A DNA stretch of 64,000 nt, taken from the NCBI GenBank assembly GCA_031979385.1, contig DALZEF010000015.1, positions 10,392 to 74,391 on the forward strand, read 5' to 3'. Shown here piece by piece: positions 53,602 to 61,943 of the stretch. This DNA comes from Timonella sp031979385 (GTDB lineage Bacteria > Actinomycetota > Actinomycetes > Actinomycetales > Cellulomonadaceae). A program made the translations under genes and the position numbers. The notes below the pieces were generated by a model. It saw only the letters and a program-made list of their open reading frames with translations. It searched no databases and was not told the DNA's origin. Numbering within the stretch: the first letter of the stretch is position 1; every line of letters begins with the position of its first letter.

Positions 53602-54007
53602 CAGCACACCCTCCGAGCAGAGCAACGCGACCGCAAGGAAGCCGCGGCGGCCTGGCGGCCGTCGCGGCGGGGTGATCGTGCCGCTCTTCGTTTCATCGGG
53701 TGCTGACGCTCCTTTGCGCCGACGGCGCGATTACGTTCTCTTCATGGCTGTCTCTAGGGTACCGGCGACCTCGGACGCTGCTACAGTGCCGCGCCGGGAT
53801 GGGGTGACGGTGGTGTCGAGACGGGGAGCCGGATGGGCTCAACCCGGCATCGCGATCTGCGTCCATTGTCTCATCACCAGGGCGTTTCGCGAAGATCCTT
53901 GCGTGCACCCGGCCGGGATCAGAGCCCGCTACGGTGGCAAGTGTCCGTCTAGCCTCTGATAGGTCGGTAGGTCGTCGCCAGCTATACCACGTTGAGCAAC
54001 GTCCCGG
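53602..54007. other. Upstream region of the defence gene set
   Basis: No gene is supported in these roughly 400 bases. The part next to the SNF2 start is a very GC-rich run of GGCGGCC-type repeats (about 53640-53675) that would form structure in the leader. The promoter for the gene set should lie here. Confidence 0.45.
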
Positions 54008-54736
54008 TTAGCTCAAGAGGCAGCGAACCCCGATCTCGACGGAGCGATCGCCGTAGTTGTTGCCGGCGCTGACGCCCGTCGGGCCGAAGAACGCGTAGAA
54101 GGCGTTGTCGGACCAATCCGGGTAGGCGGTTGCCGACCACATGTGGCCCCAGTCGCCCTGGATGTGGAAGCCGCCGTTCCATAGGCCGGAGTACGTTCCG
54201 CTGAAGGCTCCGGCAGGCTGCCACTGCGCGATGTTGGGTTGGCCGCTCCAGGCGCTCGTACCTGTGCCGCCGAAGGCTTGATCGAGTTGACCAAAGCCAC
54301 TGTTGGCGGTACTGCCCGTTGGCAACCGCCACCCTGCTGCGCAGATGCTGTGGGCGGCATTGCCGGAGGTGATGCTGGTGTGTGTCTCGCCTGCTGTAGC
54401 GGCACTCCAGTTGTAGAGATAGCCGTAGTTCGTGGCATCACTGCCGGAGTCGCCGGGAACGGGGCCGTAGACGCGGGGAGTGTCGTACTCCTGACTTCCT
54501 CCGGTGGTTACCTGCGGCAGTGTGAAGTTGCTGGCAACGTTGCTGTCGCTCGGCGTCAGCGTGATCGTTCCGCTGGTACTGCCACGCTTGAGGTTGTCGA
54601 GCATCCAGCAGTTGCCGTCGGCGAGCTTGGCGATTACGCCGAGCCCGAAGCGCAAGACGAATCCTTGGCTCGCCTGATCGCTGCCACGTTGCACGACGGC
54701 CCCGGAACCGCTCGAACCGTTCGCCGCCACCGGCAC
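54008..54736 (-). pseudogene. C-terminal part of a Fibrobacter succinogenes major paralogous domain protein
   Basis: The open frame contains IAKLADGNCWMLDNLKRGS, GYLYNWSAATAGE, HSICAAGWRLPTGSTAN, WSGQPNIAQWQPAGAFSGTY and WSATAYPDWSDNAFYAFFGP, ending NNYGDRSVEIGVRCLLS and TAA. These are the hallmarks of the FISUMP domain, an extracellular lectin-like fold. The phrase KLADGNCWM is one I associate with Saccharibacteria copies. There is no signal peptide or pilin-like N-terminus; upstream the frame runs into recombinase DNA, so the gene is truncated. It is foreign to the flanking actinobacterial genes. Confidence 0.65.
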
Positions 54737-55762
54737 GCTCGAGGCTCAGCGAGCGCTCGAAGAACTCAACCGGGTTCGCGTCCCGCTCATCCGCTGGGCA
54801 TTCGAGCAGTACTCGACCGGGCAGCACTCGATCATGCAACTGAAGATGATGCTCGAAGACCAAGTGCTGACCACGCGCCCCTCGGCGAAACGCCCAGCGA
54901 GACCCTTGTCCTCAAGTCAACTGGCGATGATCCTGCGCGACCCGTACTACACCGGCGTCATCCGGGTCACCACGAACCGATCATTTCAAAGGAGCTCTTC
55001 CTCGCGGTCCAGCAGATCCTCGACGGCCGCAACCGCAAGGGCGACCGTGACCGTGTGCACTTCCACTTCCTCCGCGGTTTGCTGTACTGCGAAGAGCGCC
55101 GACGCGACGAGTGTGACAGCCGCCTGGTCTATAGCCAGAACACGGGTCGTGGCCGGCACCTACGAGTACTTCATCTGCACCGCGAAGCAACGGGACCTTT
55201 GCAGCATGTCCTCGGTACGCCTCGACGACGTCGAGGATGCTGTCGCCCGAGCAGTGGCCTCAGAAGAGTTCAATACTGAGGAACTGGGTGAGATCCGCGA
55301 CCAGGTGCGGCGTGCCCTCGAGGAGATGCAAGAGCACGAACAGCAGGAGAAGGACAACCTCAGGCGCGAGCTAGCCAGGCTCGAGGTGCAGGAGGAACGA
55401 CTGAGAGACCTCGCCGCGGACGGTCAACTCGCCAGCGCGAAGCTACGCGAGCGGCTGGAAGCGGTCACTCTGCAGAAGGGCGCGGTGGCCGAGAAGCTGG
55501 CTCGCACCGGTGCGCGCATTCGGCGCGGTGTCAAGCGTGTCTACGCCTCCGTCGATCTCCTGGAGCAGCCTCGCGAACTCTACGAAAGCCTGCCTGACAG
55601 CGCCCGACGCGCCCTCCTGGGCGCCTTCTTCGACAGGTTGAACGTGCTGGTCACCGAGGACGGGCTGCAACTGACGAGCGAGCGCACCGAGATGAACGCG
55701 ACCTTCCACGAGTGGCAGACGCAGCACCGCCTCGCGCTGGGCGACGCCACGCCGACAAATGA

Positions 55763-55794
55763 AAGAGCTCCTCGCGATCTCGCGAGGAGCTCTT
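55763..55794 (-). terminator. Terminator hairpin of the tRNA-Pro gene
   Basis: AAGAGCTCCTCGCGA and its exact complement form a 15-bp stem with a two-base centre. On the minus strand it follows the tRNA 3' end by about 50 bases and is followed by TTTCATTT. It lies inside the recombinase reading frame, showing that the frame there is fortuitous. Confidence 0.75.
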
Positions 55795-55845
55795 CCGACT
55801 CCCAAAACCGGCTCACTCAGTCCAAAGGTTTGAATAAGCCTGTAC

Positions 55846-55922
55846 TGGTCGGGCTAGCGGGATTTGAACCCACGACCTTCCGCCCCCCAGACGGACGCGC
55901 TACCAAGCTGCGCTATAGCCCG
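55846..55922 (-). tRNA. tRNA-Pro (anticodon GGG)
   Basis: The minus-strand sequence begins CGGGCTATAGCGCAGCTTGG, has a D arm with GGTAGCGC, an anticodon loop CTGGGGG in a TCCGT/GCGGA stem, a T arm GTGGG-TTCAAAT-CCCGC, and a closing TAGCCCG acceptor strand followed by encoded ACCA. All arms pair. Its 3' end faces the accessory island, the usual orientation for integration at a tRNA gene. Confidence 0.96.
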
Positions 55923-55989
55923 ATGCTCACCACGTTGGGTAAGCAACCTCAAAGATCTTACCCCAGATGAGGGTCCAAAATAAAAACGG

Positions 55990-57420
55990 CTAGTCTGTGA
56001 TACCTGATTCAGTCACGGTTGCGCCATCTGGTACGGGCACGTCCGGGCCTGATTCAGCGGAAAGGCGGCCATCCCCCACGACACGCACGTCACGGCCAAA
56101 CACCCACGGCCCATCAACCGTCAGCGAAGAAGCCTGCGACAGAAGTGGGGCACCTTCAGGGAATCGCTCCTCGAAATCACCGATGAGTTTGAAATAGTCG
56201 GTGTCCAGGGTGATGAGTGGCTCGGCTCCCTGCGGCACGAGACGGTAGTCGTCGCTCAACTCGTACACGTCCGAGCGAAGCAACAAAAGGTCGTTCGTAG
56301 TCTTGACCGGAAGGAACCGGGTGCGGTCAATAACGAGGGCCTGGGCACCCTCGAACAGTTCAATGGCAGCCCCCATCGCGAACTCGAGTTGCACAACGGG
56401 CGTAGAGTCGCTGTCCGATGGGTTCACGGTCTTGTGGTTCTGGATGAGCGGCAGCGGCAAAACACCCTCGTGCTTGACAAGGAGTTCTTTCAATGCGGAA
56501 ATCCGAATCCACAGGGTGTTTGCGTTGAAGTACTTGTGCTTCGAGATGTCCGCTGCGGCGTCCTCATCATCCGCGTGGGTTTGCGCAGTTTCTCGGAGGA
56601 TCAACTGGCCATCGCGGACCACAACGTGGCCACCCTTACGGTCGGCAGGCGTACGCTGCACGGTCTCAGCAACAAACGGGGCACCAGACTGGGCGAACCA
56701 CTCAGCAATATCCGCGGACGGGTAAGCACCCAGGTTATCCGCGTTGGAGATGTTCAGGAACTCATAGCCAGCCGACTCAAGGGCATCCAGCACACCCGAG
56801 GTTTGCAGCACCGTATACACGTCACCGTGGCCAGGAGGACACCACTCAAGTTCTGGGTTCTCGGGATACTCCACCGGATGCAAATCGGAAACCCGAAGTT
56901 TCGGTTCCTGGTTCTGCACGACCGTCAAGGGCAGGCCGGAGACCGCCAAGTCCTCATACTTGCTTAAGGCATCACGCGTGTCCTGATCAGTACGGAAACT
57001 GTTCATGAACAGGATCGGCAACGCAACACCGTGTTCAGTGCGAGCAGCACGAACCTGGTGGGCAATGATGTCCAAGAACGACAGTCCATCACGCACAGGC
57101 AGCAACGACTTCGCAGAGCGCATACCCATCGACGTTCCGAGCCCACCATTGAGCTTGAGCATCGCGGTCCGCGCAAGCGCGGACTCCCCCACCCGACCAT
57201 CGCCAGAACCGCGAGCCGACGAATCAGCTGCCGACTCGTCGGAAATCGAATCCAAATGGACCACATCGGTCAGCGGTTCAATCTCGGATTCGCGGATGAA
57301 CGATTCCTTGCCCTCGGCCACAATCCCGTAAAACCGGGTGAACACGTTGATCGCGACGTCTGGAACGCCAGCCGCACGCATCTTTTTTTGGGCGCTTAGT
57401 AGTCCAGCAGGGGTGTTCAC
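55990..57420 (-). CDS. UTP-glucose-1-phosphate uridylyltransferase, UDPGP (eukaryote-like) type
   Basis: The 476-residue enzyme makes UDP-glucose from UTP and glucose 1-phosphate for envelope polysaccharides and trehalose. Signatures of the UDPGP family are MLKLNGGLGTSMGMRSAKSL (nucleotide loop, about 88-107), WCPPGHGDVY, NISNADNLGAYPS and the C-terminal beta-helix part with SLTVDGPWVFGRDVRV. It differs from the GalU type and matches the longer actinobacterial form. It begins 20 bases after the der stop and ends 67 bases before the tRNA. Confidence 0.92.
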   Translation of the reverse strand: MNTPAGLLSAQKKMRAAGVPDVAINVFTRFYGIVAEGKESFIRESEIEPLTDVVHLDSISDESAADSSARGSGDGRVGESALARTAMLKLNGGLGTSMGMRSAKSLLPVRDGLSFLDIIAHQVRAARTEHGVALPILFMNSFRTDQDTRDALSKYEDLAVSGLPLTVVQNQEPKLRVSDLHPVEYPENPELEWCPPGHGDVYTVLQTSGVLDALESAGYEFLNISNADNLGAYPSADIAEWFAQSGAPFVAETVQRTPADRKGGHVVVRDGQLILRETAQTHADDEDAAADISKHKYFNANTLWIRISALKELLVKHEGVLPLPLIQNHKTVNPSDSDSTPVVQLEFAMGAAIELFEGAQALVIDRTRFLPVKTTNDLLLLRSDVYELSDDYRLVPQGAEPLITLDTDYFKLIGDFEERFPEGAPLLSQASSLTVDGPWVFGRDVRVVGDGRLSAESGPDVPVPDGATVTESGITD

Positions 57421-57440
57421 TATTGAGTCCTTCTCTCAGA

Positions 57441-58910
57441 TCAGCGGCGACGCTTCTCGCGCACGCGCACCGAAAGTTCGATGGGGGAACCTTCAAAACC
57501 AAACTCTTCGCGCAACCGGCGCTCAATGAAACGGCGGTATCCGGCCTCAATAAAGCCTGTTGCGAAGATAACGAAACGCGGCGGACGAGTCGAAGCCTGC
57601 GTCGCAAACAAAATGCGCGGCTGCTTACCGGAACGCACGGGGTGCGGGTTCGCCGCGACCAACTCGCCAAGGAACGAGTTCAAACGCCCGGTTGGGATAC
57701 GGGTGTCCCACGACTCCAAGGCCCTTTCGAGCGCCGGAACCAACTTCTCCACGTGCCAACCGGTGCGCGCAGAAACGTTAACGCGTGGTGCCCAGGTCAT
57801 CTGCTTGAGGTCCTTTTCGATCTCGCGCTCAAGGAACGGGCGGCGATCCTCATCCATGAGGTCCCACTTGTTGAATGCAATGACAACGGCACGTCCAGAG
57901 TCGATCACCTGAGAAATCACGCGCTGGTCCTGTTCGGTCAGCGTGGTCGAGGCATCAAGCAGAACCACGGCGACTTCCGACTTCTCGATAGCGGCGCGCG
58001 TGCGCAAAGATGCGTAGAAGTCAGCGCCCCTAGTCTGGTGCACTCGACGGCGAATACCTGCGGTGTCCACGAAGATCCACTGCTTGCCCTTGAGTTCAAT
58101 CAACTCGTCAACAGGGTCGCGGGTGGTTCCCGCAAACTCATCAACAACCACGCGCTGTTCCCCAGCTACCTTGTTCAGCAGCGAGGACTTACCCACGTTT
58201 GGACGTCCCACCAGCGCAATACGGCGCGGACCAGTTGGACGCGCCACTCCATGTTCGGATTTCTCCGGCAGGATCTTCATCGCTGCTTCGAGCAGGTCAC
58301 CCGTACCACGTCCGTGCAATGCGGAAACAGGATACGGTTCGCCCAAACCAAGGCCCCACAGTTCAGCGGCTTCAAGTTCTTGGCGCTGCGAGTCAACCTT
58401 GTTGGCGCACAGAACCACCGGCTTCTTCGACTTACGGATGAGGCGGACAACCTGTTCATCGGTAGCCGTCGCGCCAACGGTCGCATCAACGACAAAGAGG
58501 ATCGCGTCAGCGAGTTGGATTGCAAGTTCAGCCTGTTCCGCGACGCGGGCGTCAATACCCAGAACATCGGCTTCCCAACCACCGGTATCCACGAGGGTGA
58601 AGTCACGTCCGGCCCACTCAGCTGGATACGAGACGCGGTCACGGGTCACGCCAGGCTTGTCTTCAACGACAGCCTCGCGGCGACCAAGGATACGGTTCAC
58701 GAGCGTGGACTTACCAACGTTCGGACGACCAATGATCGCCAGAACCGGCAGAGCCTCCTGGGGTGCGTTATCGAATCCGTCCTCGAATTCCCCGCTCAGG
58801 AGCGAAATATCTTCGTCTGCGAGCTCGTAGTCCTCAAGACCCGCACGCAGGGCACGTTCGCGCTCTACATCCAAGTTGTCGTCGTGCTCGGGAAATTCAG
58901 AATTCGTCAT
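57441..58910 (-). CDS. der: Ribosome assembly GTPase Der (EngA)
   Basis: The 489-residue protein has two tandem GTPase domains and a C-terminal KH-like domain and acts in 50S subunit assembly. Domain 1 has GRPNVGKSTLVNRI, VDTGGWE and LCANKVDS; domain 2 has GRPNVGKSSLLNKV, VDTAGIRRR and IAFNKWDL. An acidic N-terminal extension of about 55 residues (EFPEHDDNLDVERERALRAG) is typical for actinobacteria. It belongs to the conserved parA-scpAB-rluB-cmk-der cluster and lies upstream of the uridylyltransferase on the same strand. Confidence 0.97.
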   Translation of the reverse strand: MTNSEFPEHDDNLDVERERALRAGLEDYELADEDISLLSGEFEDGFDNAPQEALPVLAIIGRPNVGKSTLVNRILGRREAVVEDKPGVTRDRVSYPAEWAGRDFTLVDTGGWEADVLGIDARVAEQAELAIQLADAILFVVDATVGATATDEQVVRLIRKSKKPVVLCANKVDSQRQELEAAELWGLGLGEPYPVSALHGRGTGDLLEAAMKILPEKSEHGVARPTGPRRIALVGRPNVGKSSLLNKVAGEQRVVVDEFAGTTRDPVDELIELKGKQWIFVDTAGIRRRVHQTRGADFYASLRTRAAIEKSEVAVVLLDASTTLTEQDQRVISQVIDSGRAVVIAFNKWDLMDEDRRPFLEREIEKDLKQMTWAPRVNVSARTGWHVEKLVPALERALESWDTRIPTGRLNSFLGELVAANPHPVRSGKQPRILFATQASTRPPRFVIFATGFIEAGYRRFIERRLREEFGFEGSPIELSVRVREKRRR

Positions 58911-58970
58911 ATTCCTATTGTTCCAGTAGTTGCCGCGTTTTACCGGAAAATGAGGTACCTAAGTGGCAGA

Positions 58971-59681
58971 TCACACGTTTGCGCTGTAGGAGCCCTCGGT
59001 ACCATCGTCGGTGGGTATGACGATCCCGTACTTTTGCTGGGCCTCCATCAGCAGTTCACTCATCGCGGTACGCACTCGGTCCGTCATATCCGCTATATCG
59101 CGGCGAGTGGGCTCACCGCTAAAGGAACTGGGCACAGTAACGGGAGTGCCGTACTGAACCACGATCCGGGTTCGTAGTCGAGGCAATGCATGCACAGACT
59201 TGCCGGTCACTCGGGTACCCAGCACGGCAACGGGAACCACGGGCGCCCCCGTGTGCACCGATAGCCACCCAACCCCATGGTGTAGCCGAGCCACGTCTCC
59301 CCTGCCGCGCCTACCCTCAGGAAAGATACCGACGCAACCATCGCGCATCAGAACACCGCGACCAGCGGACAACGCGAAACGGCCAGCACCAGGCAGCACT
59401 GGAATCTGACCGCAGGCGCGCAAAACCCACCCAACGGGTCCCCTGAAGAACGCACCTTTCACAAGGAAATGGGTGGGACGGGGCACGAAACCCATCATGA
59501 GCGGACCATCAATCAGCCCAGCATGGTTTGCTGCCACGATAACCCGCCCATCAGCGGGTACGTTTTCCGCTCCGTATACCTCGACACGCCACAGTGTGCC
59601 GCACAGGATCCGGTTAACATGGTGCGCCCAGCGCGGAGTCCAGGCGGCAGGCACCCAGTCCTCCGGTTCAGTGTGTGACAA
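58971..59681 (-). CDS. 1-acyl-sn-glycerol-3-phosphate acyltransferase family (PlsC-like)
   Basis: The 236-residue membrane-associated acyltransferase probably makes phosphatidic acid from lysophosphatidic acid. The catalytic NHAGLIDGPLMMG (His and Asp four apart) and the substrate motif FPEGRRGRG are present, and PVVPVAVLGT follows. It lies between cmk and der, the position often held by a PlsC gene in actinobacterial clusters. The start is ten bases after the cmk stop. Substrate specificity cannot be read from sequence. Confidence 0.9.
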   Translation of the reverse strand: MSHTEPEDWVPAAWTPRWAHHVNRILCGTLWRVEVYGAENVPADGRVIVAANHAGLIDGPLMMGFVPRPTHFLVKGAFFRGPVGWVLRACGQIPVLPGAGRFALSAGRGVLMRDGCVGIFPEGRRGRGDVARLHHGVGWLSVHTGAPVVPVAVLGTRVTGKSVHALPRLRTRIVVQYGTPVTVPSSFSGEPTRRDIADMTDRVRTAMSELLMEAQQKYGIVIPTDDGTEGSYSANV

Positions 59682-59691
59682 CGCTCAATCC

Positions 59692-60393
59692 TTAAGCAGT
59701 GGCCTGTTCGATTGCGGCGAGCACAGCAAGAACGGTCTGTTCGAAGTCAAGGTCAGAAGAGTCGATGGTGATCACGCCGTCTGAGGCAACTTGGAACTGG
59801 GAAACCGTGGAGTCGTCGGCGTCGCGGCGTAGGACCTCATCTTTGGTTGCCTCGACAGCGGCAGCGTCCGCAGTTCCGTGAACGTCCTTGGCGCGACGAG
59901 CAAGGCGCGCCTCCTCGCTTGCGGTTAGCAGGATGCGTGCGTCTGCGTCAGGGGCGACAACCGTTGTGATGTCACGGCCTTCCGCCACGATTCCGTTTCC
60001 GCCGGAGAACCCGCCGCTCCGCTCTGCCTCAATGCGGTTGCGTTGAAGGGTGCGCAGGATGTCACGCACCTCAAGGTTGGTGGCAACCTGGGAGACCTTG
60101 GTCGAGATTGACGATTCCCGGATAATTTCGGTGATGTCCACGTCATCCATGCGGATGACCTGGTTGTCAGGGTCAACGCTCTGGGAAAGAGGCATCGTGT
60201 CCACAACAGCGGTCACCGAGTAAGCGTCAGCGAGGTCCACTCCCTCACGCAGGCACCACCAGGTTGCTGCACGGTACATCGCGCCGGTGTCAAGGTAAGC
60301 CAAACCCAGGCGGCGGGCAACCTCCTTGGACACAGAGGACTTACCGGAGCCCGATGGGCCATCAATGGCAATGGTCAGTGGCGTGGTGGTCAC
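59692..60393 (-). CDS. cmk: Cytidylate kinase
   Basis: The 233-residue enzyme phosphorylates CMP and dCMP. P-loop AIDGPSGSGKSSVSKEVARR is at the N-terminus, YLDTGAMYRAATWW follows (CMP-binding), and GIVAEGRDITTVVAPDADAR and LARRAKDVHG (lid) complete the family set. It is part of the conserved rluB-cmk-plsC-der run with short gaps. Length is normal and nothing is missing. Confidence 0.97.
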   Translation of the reverse strand: MTTTPLTIAIDGPSGSGKSSVSKEVARRLGLAYLDTGAMYRAATWWCLREGVDLADAYSVTAVVDTMPLSQSVDPDNQVIRMDDVDITEIIRESSISTKVSQVATNLEVRDILRTLQRNRIEAERSGGFSGGNGIVAEGRDITTVVAPDADARILLTASEEARLARRAKDVHGTADAAAVEATKDEVLRRDADDSTVSQFQVASDGVITIDSSDLDFEQTVLAVLAAIEQATA

Positions 60394-60465
60394 GAACTAT
60401 CCTTTCAACCTGTTTATGTATGCCCGTCCTTCACAGGACCTGGCACGTGAGGGGTACCGCTTGGG

Positions 60466-61263
60466 CTACATTCCCACGAGCTTCATGAGCGATCCGAGCT
60501 CGACCTTGCCGAGTACCCGGTATCGTCCCTGCTTGAGGTCACCGATCTTGATGGGACCAATCTGGGTGCGCACAAGACGGGTCACCGGGTGGCCCACCTC
60601 CTCGAACATGCGACGCACGATGCGGTTACGTCCGCTGTGCAACTGCACCTCGATGAGGGATTCCATTGGGGTGGAGTCGATGAGTTTGAAGCGATCGAGT
60701 TCCGCCCAACCGTCCTCAAGCTCGAAGCCCTTGAGCATCTTGGAACCCACGCCGTTTGGCACGCGTCCCTTGACGGTGACCATATAGGTTTTGGTGACCT
60801 CGAAGCGTGGGTGAGACAGGCGGTTGGCCAACTCACCATCGTTGGTGAGTAGGATGATGCCCTCAGACTCGTAGTCGAGGCGACCAACGTGGAACAGGCG
60901 CTCTGGCCGGTTCGACACGAGGTCCGCAAGGGTCCGACGCTCTTCGGGGTCGGTCATTGCCGAAACAACCTTTGCAGGCTTGTTCAGGACGAGCGTGATC
61001 TTGGACTTGTCCGTCTGGATGGGCAGGCCATCAACAGCGATGGAGTTGACCGCTGGATCCACGCGCACGCCGAGTTCCAGCACGATCTGCCCGTCAACCT
61101 CGACTCGGCCCTCGGCGATCAGGTTCTCGCACACGCGGCGTGAACCAACGCCTGCATCCGCGAGTACCTTTTGCAGGCGAATGCCGTCGGCGACGTGGAC
61201 ATCGTGGTTGGCCTGCTGCGGTGCAGCTTGTGGCCGCTTGCGTCCGCCGCGAGTGGAACCCAT
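60466..61263 (-). CDS. rluB: 23S rRNA pseudouridine synthase RluB/RsuA family
   Basis: This 265-residue RNA-modifying enzyme has a basic N-terminal tail, an S4 RNA-binding domain (about 28-85, IRLQKVLADAGVGSRRVCEN and AEGRVEVDG) and a catalytic domain with GRLDYESEGIILLTNDGELA, whose Asp is the nucleophile. It most likely modifies a uridine in helix 89 of 23S rRNA like RluB, though RsuA-type targets cannot be excluded. ATG 61263 follows CAAGGAGAAACC, which rules out the longer frame. scpB ends 35 bases upstream. Confidence 0.93.
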   Translation of the reverse strand: MGSTRGGRKRPQAAPQQANHDVHVADGIRLQKVLADAGVGSRRVCENLIAEGRVEVDGQIVLELGVRVDPAVNSIAVDGLPIQTDKSKITLVLNKPAKVVSAMTDPEERRTLADLVSNRPERLFHVGRLDYESEGIILLTNDGELANRLSHPRFEVTKTYMVTVKGRVPNGVGSKMLKGFELEDGWAELDRFKLIDSTPMESLIEVQLHSGRNRIVRRMFEEVGHPVTRLVRTQIGPIKIGDLKQGRYRVLGKVELGSLMKLVGM

Positions 61264-61298
61264 GGTTTCTCCTTGTACTACGTGTGAACTTCTGCCGT

Positions 61299-61943
61299 TC
61301 ACGGTTGTTCTGGGGCTTGCCCTGGATCGTTACTCAACGAGTCTGCGACCGGTTCACGCGGGCGCGATGTCTGGTGCGACACGAGTTCTTCGAGCTCCGC
61401 AGACTCTTCGATCGGCGGAAGTGCAGGTGCGAGCAGAGGCAGGTCGTCGAGCGACTCAATGCCCATCCGCTCCATAAAGTATCGCGTAGTTTTGTACAGG
61501 GTGGCACCAGTTGGGCCGTCAAAACCGGTTTCTGTGATCAAATCGCGTGCCAAGAGGGTGCGGACAACGCCGTCAACGTTGACGCCACGGATCATGGCGA
61601 TCTGACCGCGGGTCACTGGTTGGCGGTAGGCGATGACCGCGAGGGTTTCGAGCGCCGCCTGCGACAGTCGCGCCATTCGGCCCGCTGTGACGAATTTTCC
61701 GACGACCTGATCGTGTTTGGGAGCACTATAGATGCGCCAGCCCGAGCCGGTTTCCCGTAGGACGAAGCCTCGCATCCGACTACCGGACTCACCGCGGTAG
61801 TCTTTCACCAACTCCTGCAACCCCTCTGCAACGTCAGACTCATCCAGTTCCAACGCGGTCGCGAGTTCCGTCACGGTGACCGGTTCGTCGACCACCATCA
61901 GCACGGCTTCGAGTTGCTCAAGCAACTCGTGCGATGTGCTCAC
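61299..61943 (-). CDS. scpB: Segregation and condensation protein ScpB
   Basis: The 214-residue kleisin-interacting protein of the SMC-ScpAB condensin has two winged-helix domains: ELLEQLEAVLMVVDEPVTVT and the second around AALETLAVIAYRQPVTRGQI, then IRGVNVDGVVRTLLARDLIT. An acidic Pro-rich tail ends the protein. The GTG start at 61943 overlaps the scpA stop by four bases, so the two are coupled. Chromosome organisation is the expected role. Confidence 0.95.
   Translation of the reverse strand: MSTSHELLEQLEAVLMVVDEPVTVTELATALELDESDVAEGLQELVKDYRGESGSRMRGFVLRETGSGWRIYSAPKHDQVVGKFVTAGRMARLSQAALETLAVIAYRQPVTRGQIAMIRGVNVDGVVRTLLARDLITETGFDGPTGATLYKTTRYFMERMGIESLDDLPLLAPALPPIEESAELEELVSHQTSRPREPVADSLSNDPGQAPEQP

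Larger units (their letters stand above)
54735..55970 (+). pseudogene. Serine recombinase lacking its catalytic domain, two frame changes
   Basis: The readable remnant starts LEAQRALEELNRVRVPLIRW, then STGQHSIMQLKMMLEDQVLT and LSSSQLAMILRDPYYTGVIR, the recombinase domain of large serine integrases. Near 54980 it shifts frame to HEPIISKELFLAVQQILDGR and HFLRGLLYCEE (zinc-ribbon start), and near 55147 it shifts back to GTYEYFICTAKQRDLCSMSS and a long C-terminal coiled coil. The resolvase domain with the catalytic Ser is absent. The last frame has no stop before the tRNA and reads through its antisense strand (GLAGFEPTTFRPPDGRATKL) to 55970. It is the remains of the island's own integrase. Confidence 0.8.

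Noticed and set aside
55855..55970. C-terminal GLAGFEPTTFRPPDG segment of the recombinase frame
   Set aside because: This is the translated antisense strand of tRNA-Pro, a known annotation artefact, not protein-coding sequence.
57423..59177. 584-residue plus-strand open frame across der
   Set aside because: Antisense shadow of der and plsC in a GC-rich region; no recognisable domain.
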